Positions 8,413-14,606 of a stretch of 14,606 bases of DNA are shown piece after piece. The stretch's first letter is position 1; each line of letters opens with the position of its first letter. Under the pieces are notes generated by a model that worked only from the letters and a program-made list of their open reading frames with translations, ran no database searches and was not told the DNA's origin. The position numbers and the translations under genes were made by a program. Source of the DNA: Paramacrobiotus metropolitanus (lineage: Eukaryota > Tardigrada > Eutardigrada > Parachela > Macrobiotidae); contig NW_026570724.1 in NCBI RefSeq assembly GCF_019649055.1, positions 1 to 14,606 on the forward strand. Direction: 5' to 3'.

Positions 8413-8800
8413 TCATTGAAGCATGACTTCCTTCAAAGGCTTTCTTGCTCGGAAATTATAACGGGGTGAGTCGTTAATTTTGTTATTTTTAGTAACATCA
8501 CCATCGACCGTTAGTTGAATATTGGCAATTTTGTCGTTATTATTCCGACCAAGTTTTCAACTGTGATGCACAATGTCGCGTCATTTGCGACCATTTTTCG
8601 TTTTGATCTCGTAATTTACAGAGCTTGTCTGTTTTTTTATTCTGTAAGGCCCACGCCAGTGACCGAGTAGTTTCGTAGTCAACTCTCCATCTGTTTCACA
8701 ATCTAGCCTGTATTATTTATAGACTTTGGAGCATTTCATCTGTAAACAAGACCGTTTTCTTTAAAGGTTATTTCTCGTCGCTTTTCATTATCTATGGCAA
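8413..8800 (-). pseudogene. Ty3/gypsy pol: integrase C-terminus with GPY/F motif, degraded
   Basis: Integrase inserts the retrotransposon cDNA; the C-terminal GPY/F domain binds DNA and complex partners. Seen on the minus strand: KRREITFKENGLVYR (about 8783-8724), a one-base frameshift, then DCETDGELTTKLLGHWRGPY, RIKKQTSSVNYEI and, after a TGA at 8583-8581, RDIVHHS, another TGA, and KLGRNNN. It runs through SPRYNFRARKPLKEV to TGA at 8415-8413. The order (VYR, KLxxxWRGPYRI, YEI, DIVHxS, then a basic RYNxRxRK tail) is that of gypsy integrases. Both internal stops sit where arginine is expected, consistent with CGA to TGA change. The catalytic DDE core, reverse transcriptase and RNase H were not found. 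The element is therefore a 3' fragment. Confidence 0.88.
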
Positions 8801-9692
8801 TTTTCATTATTTATATCTTCTGAACGAGGTTGTACACCGCAGCAGACGGTGTTATGCGCTTCGAGCGTTAGGTTGAACGGTCGGCACTGCCAAAGAATGT
8901 CCACGCTCCCGAAGCTCTCTTAGCTTTCACATTCTGCAAAGTGCATAGCACGCGCAGCTAAAATCCCGCTCAATTTCGACAGTGAATGAAGATTTTCGAT
9001 TTTCAGTCTACTTAATTGACAATCGACGGCGTTATTCGCTACCGCGATGTGGTTTTCCTGCTCCATAACCGAGTCCATGATCCATTGCGGATGCTCCGGG
9101 AGGTACCGTTGTAGCGACATCGGGGGTTCAGCGGTTGAGCCGTCCGCCTCCGGCGTTTTTCTTCCGATAGTTGTCGTAGCCACTGTCAGGGGCAACGGCA
9201 TTGTGGTGCGCTATGATCCAGAGGGAAATCCTGGATGTGTCCCACCCGCGAGCCCAAGGAAGTTTCTTTTGACTCGAACTGCCGAATCTTTTTCTCCCCC
9301 ATCTGCGACACTGCCCCCGGCGGTGTAGTTGTGATTCTGGATTAGGATCTTCTCCGCACACGTCAGCACCACCAGCAGCATCCTCGTTTCACCCAAAACA
9401 CGAAATGCCTTCGTTCCGGTCTATCCACACAAGCGCGCCATTGCGCCTAAAACAAAATCCATTTGCCGCGCAGTATCGCGGATTTTCATCACACCGCTTG
9501 TATCGTTATACAATTGACCAACTCGCCTGGTTAGCCGAGCCGTCTCGCAAGATCTTTGCGTTTCCATCATTTCATTAGAGCGCTTCCCTCATAGACAACC
9601 TTGGTAAATTCCGAAGCTGTCCTCGTTCCAATCGGAATTTACCCGGATTTCGTTTAACAGACGCGCGAACTCACCATCAGTTCCCAAGGGGC
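8785..9692 (-). pseudogene. long decayed reading frame of unknown identity, in register with the integrase tail
   Basis: Seen: one minus-strand register reads from an ATG near 9692 to about 8785 with only four internal stops, at about 9586, 9466, 9211 and 8920. Pieces include MRPLGTDGEFARLLNEIRV, ETARLTRRVGQLYNDTSGVM, KRNFLGLAGGTHPGFPSG, EADGSTAEPPMSLQRYL, HPQWIMDSVMEQENHIAV and VDILWQCRPFNLTLEAHN. The composition is less AT-rich than the surroundings. By position it could be gag or another upstream part of the LTR element after an internal deletion, since reverse transcriptase is missing. But I see no zinc knuckle (CxxCxxxxHxxxxC) or protease motif. It may instead be unrelated sequence. Confidence 0.35.
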
Positions 9693-10311
9693 GCATAAAT
9701 TACATGTGAGGAGGAGTGGCCTCTCCGTTCACTCGCGCACAGGCGGCTGCTAGGTTGCTCTGCTGTTTTTGCCGTGTTTTTCTCCATCTAACAGGTCTTC
9801 AATCTGGTATATTCTTTAGTTGCTAGATTTCTTCGTCTGAACTGGATGCTTTTTCCTTGTTGCCCCGCACCAAAGTGCTGCGGTTGCCTTTGATGTGTTG
9901 TATGTGAAAGTTATATAGTGTGCACTGTGCAGTATGTTGGCGTTCAGTTTCCGTTTCTGTTCGCGCAGAGGGGTGAACTAGCCGTTCATCCATTTGTTAG
10001 ACACAGAATGATCAAATTTCAGAGCTCTGAAGAATAAACAAAGCTAGATTGCAATTGTCCACTACTGAGAACTAGTGTGGGATGCCACTAACTGATGTTT
10101 CTGGGAAGAACATTTTCTAAAAAAGATGCCTAAAAAAGGGCCCATAAGCGGGATTTTTATTCCAGAGAAGGCTTCATTTTGCTTATTAATGGCGGAGGGT
10201 TGCTAACTGACATCGTTTCAAAAAGGATTCCCGGTAATCAACCCATCAATTTGTCCGTTTAAAGACGCAGGCGACAAGAGCACGAAAGTACTTCTACTGA
10301 TTCATTATTTT
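9693..10311. other. stretch without a recognisable gene
   Basis: Short frames only on both strands. No second LTR matching 7230-7423 was found here, although this is where a 5' LTR might be expected. A short plus frame near 10126 (MPKKGPISGIFIPEKASFCL) ends in TAA after 26 codons. No RNA gene was seen. Confidence 0.4.
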
Positions 10312-10572
10312 ATGAAACAGTCATTTTGCTATTTCAAGCGGCACGTGCCCCAACAGACTTGTAGTAAACACGCTCCCGGCAGACAAGGCAAAAAGCGGAA
10401 AAAGCTATGCTCACGAACGTTTTGTGGTGAGTGTCGGGTAAAATTAATTGTAGGAAAAATAAATGGCTTGAAAGAGAAAGAGATGAGATTGCATTATGAA
10501 ATAGACACCCAGAGCCGCAATCCGTGGCTCAGTTTAAAGGAAAACCTTTTTTTGCTGCGATTTCTTTGCTGA
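10312..10572 (+). CDS. unassigned 86-residue open frame
   Basis: Seen: starts at ATG and ends at TGA. It is basic, with a nuclear-localisation-like GKKRKK and several cysteines (CSKH, CSRTFCGEC), then KGLKEKE-like charged sequence. The cysteine spacing does not fit a zinc-finger type I know. There is no supporting splice site or neighbour. It may well be a chance frame. Confidence 0.15.
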   Translation: MKQSFCYFKRHVPQQTCSKHAPGRQGKKRKKLCSRTFCGECRVKLIVGKINGLKEKEMRLHYEIDTQSRNPWLSLKENLFLLRFLC

Positions 10573-10654
10573 GCGGGCAAAGGTTTACCGTAATCACAAC
10601 AAAACTCAAAATGATTTAAGAAAAGCTATGCCTGCTTGCTAGCATGCCCGCTTA

Positions 10655-10822
10655 ATGTGTTTTAATTTAATTTAGTTTAATTTGAGTCAGTGCAGATTGC
10701 CCATATCCGACTAGGCTGACATCTAGCATGGGATTTTAAACCTGGCTGGAGAAATACGGAGAGCACGAATACGGAGAAATTCAGACCAAAGGACACCTGA
10801 ACAGCCGACATGCTCAGAGTTA
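10655..10822 (-). other. LINE 3' untranslated region and AT-rich tail
   Basis: After the LINE stop codon, the minus strand runs about 130 bases to a short repeat-like run CAAATTAAACTAAATTAAA (10660-10684 region). Simple AT-rich repeats at the 3' end are usual for CR1/Jockey-type elements. The exact end is uncertain. Confidence 0.5.
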
Positions 10823-11365
10823 GTTAAAGAATTTAGTCATGAACAAAGCGCTTTTAAAACAGCCAAGTGTACGTAGCTCAAGAATATTACTGACGCTTTG
10901 GTTTAGTTTATCCAAAAGCTTGCCCAGTCTCCAGGATAGCGTTGTTTTCCCACATTTCGTTACCACACGTGTCCTGATGGTCAGTTGACTGGCGTTACGC
11001 AAACTGTACGTCTTGCTTTTCTCTCCAAGGTTGAACATATCGGTAAGGTACGCTGGTGCGTTGTGCGGCACCGGATGTTTGATCTTGTACAACCAGATGG
11101 CCTCCTGGTGCCGCCATCGTGTGAACGGTGGGAGTATTCCAAAACTGTCCATTAGGAGATTCACTGGCGTTGTCGGGTAGTTTGCAATGGCTCGAATGGC
11201 GTTACGGCGTGCTACTGCAAGCTTTCGCAAAAGGACACAGACGCGCTGCTCCACAGTGTAGAGCAGTAATCCAGACGAGACTGGACGAACACTTAGAAAA
11301 GTCCGATGCGTTGAGAGTCGCGCAGATCGTCTTTCGCACGTTTGTCCAAAATAGTTGCTAGTGGG
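10820..11365 (-). pseudogene. LINE (CR1/Jockey-type) ORF2: C-terminal end after the reverse transcriptase
   Basis: Non-LTR retrotransposon ORF2 carries endonuclease and reverse transcriptase; only the part after the catalytic palm is here. Seen on the minus strand: TNVRKTICATLNASDF (about 11350-11300), then in another frame FVQSRLDYCSTLWSSASVSF (about 11295-11235), then in a third register ARRNAIRAI, FGILPPFTRWRHQEAIWLYK, APAYLTDMF and SWRLGKLLDKLNQSVSN, to TAA at 10822-10820. The order SRLDYC...W, RNAIRAI, L-x-P-x-x-x-R, L-YK-x-x-H, APAYLTD-F is the usual C-terminal signature. Two frameshifts (near 11298 and 11230) show it is dead. 5' truncation is typical for LINE copies. Which clade it belongs to is not settled by this piece. 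Confidence 0.85.
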
Positions 11366-12576
11366 TGGCTTTGTCGTGCCTCTTTAGATAATGTGAATTC
11401 TAACAATAAGTTTACGCATTTCAAATTTATAAGAATTTGAGTTATTGAAAAACAAAGTTTGACGCAATCCTAAAACATTTATAGGTTTTGGTAACACGTT
11501 TTCATTTTATTCGCCGTTATTTTATTCTTTCTGTATTTCCTATTGTCTTGCGAGTCAGCGCAATTTGTCTGAATGCATAATTTTGTAGAATGCCCTCAAT
11601 TTAGCAAACTGTTTGTGCAAACGAAGTGCTGACGGCATTTAATTGTATATTACATTATTGTCTGTGAATCAAATCCTGCAACCTCGCCTCGAATCAGTGA
11701 ATCGTGCTGCAAAAACTTTTTGCAAAGTAACTTGTGTTCTCTGCCAAAGAATACGCGCTGACCCAGAGACTCGGAATTGGACAGAGTACAGAGAAACTGC
11801 ATGCAAAGAGACGCTGTAAATGGATAACAGGGAGAGGCATTTTCAAGAGCTGGCAGGAATAAAAAGAAAACTGCGATAATTGAATGCGGATGCAGTCTGG
11901 TCGATAAAGGCACAATTTTCAGTCTGAGCGCAAACACATCGTATCCGCGTTGACAGGTTCAGTTGGCTGTGTCTGAGAGCGAAATTCAGTGTGAGCGATA
12001 TGCATATGAATTGGTGGCGGAAAATTCTGGGGCTCGAGATATTTGCACTAATTTTTCTATCCAGGGAAATACCGTGGAATGTTCTTGTTTCATTGGTTTC
12101 TTGTTCTTGTTTGTGTGAATCGCTTTTCTTGTTTTTGATTTTCACTGCTCGTGTTATCGATCGAATCGGGTGGAAGCTGGTAAGATCGAGTGTTCCATAT
12201 TAGTTTTTTACATGTTGCCATTTTGCTAGGGAATGCCGCAAGGTAAATCCTGATAAGTTTTCATCTAAAAGGTGATTAGCGAATAGTTCATGCCTTAGCG
12301 CACAACGGCTCAGAATTCGCGTACTGAAAGGAGAAATTCATTTTAATCCCATTAAAGGTGTATTTTGCCATTAGCGCAAATCGGCGGCCTATAGTACTTT
12401 ATAACTACCGCGTTAAAGTAGACCATCAGCAACTGGTGCAGTTAGTTATTTATCCCAATATTCGGAGCAATGGGGGTGGGGCATTGTACCGCTGAAAAGT
12501 TCTTCGATTGCGGGAATTCTTCGAGTGCAGAGTGCAGGCCAAAGCTGTAATTCCGGCATCTCTTAGACTTTAGGAC
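11366..12576. other. stretch without a firm gene
   Basis: Two frames deserve mention. Minus 11650-11937 (95 codons) has an N-terminal hydrophobic run IIAVFFLFLPALENA, like a signal peptide, then several cysteines and RVFFGREHKLL. Plus 11991-12203 (70 codons) has two hydrophobic runs (ILGLEIFALIFL and VLVSLVSCSCLCESLFLFL). The minus frame at 11843-12145 overlaps both and is probably a shadow. None has a splice or family match. A G-rich run (GGGGGTGGGG) lies near 12470. Confidence 0.3.
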
Positions 12577-12821
12577 TTTATTCCGGCAGCCCGCTAGATG
12601 AAAACGCGGCACGAGAATCTGCCCTCGTTGGCGACTACATGGTTGTCATCTGCACCCGATTCAAACTGATTTTCGAATTTTTCTATTGGTCGGCGTAACA
12701 TCTGTACATACTTGCAGATGCTACGCAGCATCTCCAACTATGCTATGCGGATGCTATGCTGCATTTTCAACGTGTCGGATTCCGGACTGTAGTACAGCAG
12801 CCAAAGGGGTGCCGGAATAAA
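12577..12821. mobile_element. possible miniature inverted-repeat element
   Basis: TTTATTCCGGCA at 12577-12588 is matched by its exact reverse complement TGCCGGAATAAA at 12810-12821. The similarity continues a few bases inward (GCCC / GGGG). The 245-base span has no open frame. Inside are a 7-bp stem (AGATGCT acgc AGCATCT, 12716-12733) and a direct repeat ATGCTATGC (12740-12748, 12751-12759). A third ATTCCGGCA lies just upstream near 12550. No clear target-site duplication was seen. Confidence 0.4.
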
Positions 12822-13233
12822 AGGTTTACCGAAGTACGCGTAAACAATTTCATGCTTACGAAGTCTCACAGGGGATGAGCGGGGCTAGCTGACCCCTGAG
12901 CGAACAGAAACGAAAACTGCACGCCAACCCACTCCACACCTTTTTATCTCTCACACATTCAAGACATCATGGCCACCGCAGCAGAATGCTCCGGGCCAAA
13001 AGGAAAAAGCGAGCAGCTCAGACAACTAAATCTAACAAACTGAAAACGTGCCAGATTGCAGATCTAGTTAAACAGAACAGATCTAGAGTAGGACAGAAAC
13101 TGAAGCAAAAGACAGCAAAACAACCCTAACTGGACGCGGGTGTACGGAGGAGCCACTCCTTCTCACAAAAGTATCCGGCAAACACTCCCAAAAGTATCCG
13201 GCAAATTCTTAAAGCATCTACTCGTGAAGACAC
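12822..13233. other. stretch with a 47-codon basic frame and a short direct repeat
   Basis: Plus 12986-13129 encodes a small, very basic frame (MLRAKRKKRAAQTTKSNK, then LVKQNRSRVGQKLKQKTAKQ) ending in TAA. It is nuclear-localisation-like but has no family match. A different ATG with good context (ATCATGGCC, 12969) gives only 20 codons. AAAAGTATCCGGCAAA occurs twice, 24 bases apart (near 13166 and 13190). Confidence 0.3.
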
Positions 13234-13462
13234 TTAAGTGGGCCACTATGATAAGTGAATGGGCGACATACAGTTAAGTGGGCCACCTTCAGTTATTTCT
13301 CTCCTGATTGGTTTTTCTTCCAGTTTTTTGTTTTGCCAGATTCACGAGATCTCGCTCTTTTTAGAGTATTTGAAATTTTTAAAAATATCGAACCGTTTTT
13401 TAGTTATTTGAGTTGTAAAAAATCAGTGGCGAAACAGTTAAGCTACGCCACCTAAGCCACTG
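13234..13462. repeat. clustered direct and inverted repeats around a TTAAGTGGGCCAC motif
   Basis: TTAAGTGGGCCAC is at 13234-13246 and 13274-13286. CAGTTAAG...GCCACC recurs at 13271-13287 and 13435-13452. CAGTGGC at 13424-13430 pairs with GCCACTG at 13456-13462 to form a hairpin. The region looks like the ends of a small decayed element, but I cannot fix its limits or family. Confidence 0.4.
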
Positions 13463-13561
13463 CACTACCAGTGATAACACCATACAACTGCCACAGTTGT
13501 GCGGCTGCAATGTAGAAATCACACATACACTTTTATTTTACATTGAAACTTTGAAAATTCG

Positions 13562-13870
13562 CTGTATTCGAATGATTTGTGTATTCCATCAAAGTTAAGC
13601 AATAAATTGGAGAAACGCTTGACTGCTGCGTGTATTGACGTTAAAGAAAAGGGAATTTCTGTAAAAGAGGCTGCTAATATTCACGCCGTTCCGCGGATTA
13701 CCTTAAGGAGACGCCTGAAAAACCCATTACCAGCCTCGCATGGACATACTTAATTTTTTTCGGATTTCGATGAAGAAGTCTTCACAGAGTTGCTGCGGAA
13801 GTTCGAGCAATGTGGGGTGGAACTATCTCACAAGCACGAGGACCCAGTTGTGGTTGGACTTCACGCTTAG
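13562..13870 (+). pseudogene. transposase N-terminus with Psq-type helix-turn-helix
   Basis: Psq-type HTH domains bind the transposon ends in pogo/Tigger-like transposases. Seen in one frame: LEKRLTAACIDVKEKG, then ISVKEAANIHAVPRITLRRR, then LKNPLPASHGHT and an in-frame TAA at 13751-13753. It continues FFSDFDEEVFTELLRKFEQC, GVELSHKHEDPVVV and a TAG at 13868-13870. The pattern A-x2-A, (S)-x-KEAA, VP-x-x-TLRRRL is the Psq signature, and the part after it resembles the second HTH of these proteins. The catalytic DDE part is missing, replaced by the fold-back structure that starts at 13831 inside this frame. The true start codon is not visible. Confidence 0.75.
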
Positions 13871-14031
13871 GCTTAAGTTCACGCTTAGGCTTAAAATAAA
13901 GCTTAGAATATACTTTATTTTATTCCATTTTTTTCTATGCCACTGATATTAAAGATAAAATGAAAAAAAACTGTCAAAGTTGTTAGAGAGCAAGGATGCA
14001 GTATGGAGTTCCGTTTGTCTCAGCGCATCAT
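13831..14031. repeat. fold-back arm 1 (inverted duplication)
   Basis: Begins CAAGCACGAGGACCCAGTTG and ends near CAGCGCATCATGTT. The reverse complement of 14168-14360 matches it over nearly the whole length, roughly nine bases in ten by eye. The main difference is an 18-base tandem duplication (TTCACGCTTAGGCTTAAG at 13860-13877 and 13878-13895) present only in this arm. Confidence 0.9.
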
Positions 14032-14040
14032 GTTAACGCT

Positions 14041-14160
14041 CCTGATGTTTGCGCATGGTGAAAACGCAAACATGATGTTCCAAAACCAAAAACAATGGTC
14101 GAAAACCGAAACTAATTGTCCAAAACGAAAGCAGGATGTCTGTGCTTCACGTGTACAAGC
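14041..14160. repeat. loop of the fold-back: hairpin plus 20-base tandem repeat
   Basis: ATGTTTGCG (14045-14053) and CGCAAACAT (14065-14073) form a perfect 9-bp stem with an 11-base loop. Next come three imperfect ~20-base units starting ATGTTCCAAAACC, ATGGTCGAAAACC and ATTGTCCAAAACG (about 14075-14137). Confidence 0.7.
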
Positions 14161-14167
14161 ACACACA

Positions 14168-14360
14168 TGAACATCATGCGCTGAGACAAAAGGATCTCGA
14201 TACTGCATCCCTGCTCTCTAACAACTTTGACAGTTTTTTAAATTTTATCTTTGATATCAGTGGCACAGAAACAAATGGAATAAAATAAAGCATACTCTAA
14301 GCTTTATTTTATGCCTAAGCATGTACCTGAAGTCCAACCACAACTGGGTCCTCGTGCTTG
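14168..14360. repeat. fold-back arm 2 (inverted duplication)
   Basis: Reverse complement of arm 1, ending TCCTCGTGCTTG at 14360. It carries an antisense copy of the end of the transposase-derived frame, so it arose after or from the transposase sequence and is not an original terminal repeat. Confidence 0.9.
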
Positions 14361-14497
14361 TCAGCCAAATTTCAGCAGGGACCATGCGAAACAAATACGG
14401 TGTGTTTGCCAAATGTGTATGTTCAATCCTGTTGGTAAATATGGTATTTTTGACAATAAATGTTATATCGGACGGACGGGCGCAAATCAATAAAGGA

Positions 14498-14526
14498 TGC
14501 GGGTGTGTTTAATAAACACAGCCGCA
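14498..14526. repeat. 29-base near-perfect palindrome
   Basis: TGCGGGTGTGTTTA, one central A, then TAAACACAGCCGCA: 13 of 14 positions pair. It lies just inside the right terminal repeat. No equivalent was seen inside the left one. Confidence 0.85.
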
Positions 14527-14606
14527 TAATGCAGATGCTTTGTGTACACTGCAGCCGCACAAGTGTGGTAGTTGTATGGTGTCATTATTACGTAGTGGTG
14601 TCATTA

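Larger units (their letters stand above)
13465..14606 (+). mobile_element. DNA transposon remnant with terminal inverted repeats and nested fold-back arms
   Basis: The left end at 13469-13515 (ATAACACCATACAAC, TTGTGCGGCTGCA) matches the reverse complement of 14545-14590 (ATGACACCATACAAC, TTGTGCGGCTGCA) over about 45 bases. A weaker match (CACTAC) continues outward on both sides, so the right terminus may lie at or past the window edge. Between the ends lie a degraded HTH transposase region and a large inverted duplication. The Psq-type HTH suggests the pogo/Tigger group of the Tc1-mariner superfamily, but no DDE catalytic domain remains to confirm this. The copy is non-autonomous. Confidence 0.7.

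Noticed and set aside
9047-9328. 93-codon open frame on the plus strand
   Set aside because: Antisense to the longer minus-strand register at 8785-9692; rich in serine, proline and glycine as expected of a shadow.
11128-11361. 77-codon plus-strand frame
   Set aside because: Antisense to the recognisable LINE reverse-transcriptase end.
14257-14490. 77-codon minus-strand frame resembling the plus frame at 13740-13946
   Set aside because: The resemblance is explained by the inverted duplication of the fold-back arms; neither frame is the transposase frame.
1-14606. CRISPR array, tRNA or rRNA genes, bacterial operons
   Set aside because: No regular spaced repeats, no tRNA T-loop and acceptor pairing, and no rRNA core sequence were seen; the contents are eukaryotic.

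Overview
The window looks like non-coding-rich, repeat-rich DNA from an invertebrate animal. I cannot name the species. It has no bacterial gene layout. The recognisable coding sequence belongs to four classes of eukaryotic transposable element, all broken: a Helitron, a Ty3/gypsy-type LTR retrotransposon, a CR1/Jockey-type LINE and a DNA transposon with a Psq-type helix-turn-helix. Between them are short reading frames on the minus strand, bounded by convincing splice sites with introns of 44-154 bases. This is the pattern of a compact-intron host gene or gene remnant.

Layout, left to right. 1-206 (minus): a candidate exon running off the left edge. 862-2853 (plus): the Rep half of a Helitron protein, spread over three frames with two in-frame stops, keeping its HUH and double-tyrosine motifs but lacking the helicase half. 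2990-3970 (minus): anonymous coding-like pieces, one split by a 22-base tandem insertion. 4577-6017 (minus): candidate exons of unknown function. 6571-7123 (minus): three exons whose two junctions agree in phase and join into a 136-residue piece with one membrane-like segment. 7230-8800 (minus): the 3' part of an LTR retrotransposon, comprising LTR, polypurine tract, about 1 kb of untranslated sequence and the integrase C-terminus. 8785-9692 (minus): a long decayed frame in the same register as the integrase tail, unrecognised. 10655-11365 (minus): the 3' end of a LINE reverse-transcriptase ORF with an AT-rich tail. 12577-12821: a small inverted-repeat element. 13465 to the right edge: a DNA transposon remnant with terminal inverted repeats, a degraded Psq HTH region and, inside it, a ~200-base inverted duplication that makes it a fold-back element.

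Nothing here looks like one working system. The most distinctive objects are the nested fold-back transposon at the right end and the phase-consistent spliced exons at 6571-7123, which lie next to the LTR element and may be all that remains of a gene it interrupted. Functional calls are firm only for the transposon domains. The other coding calls rest on open frames plus splice signals read by eye.
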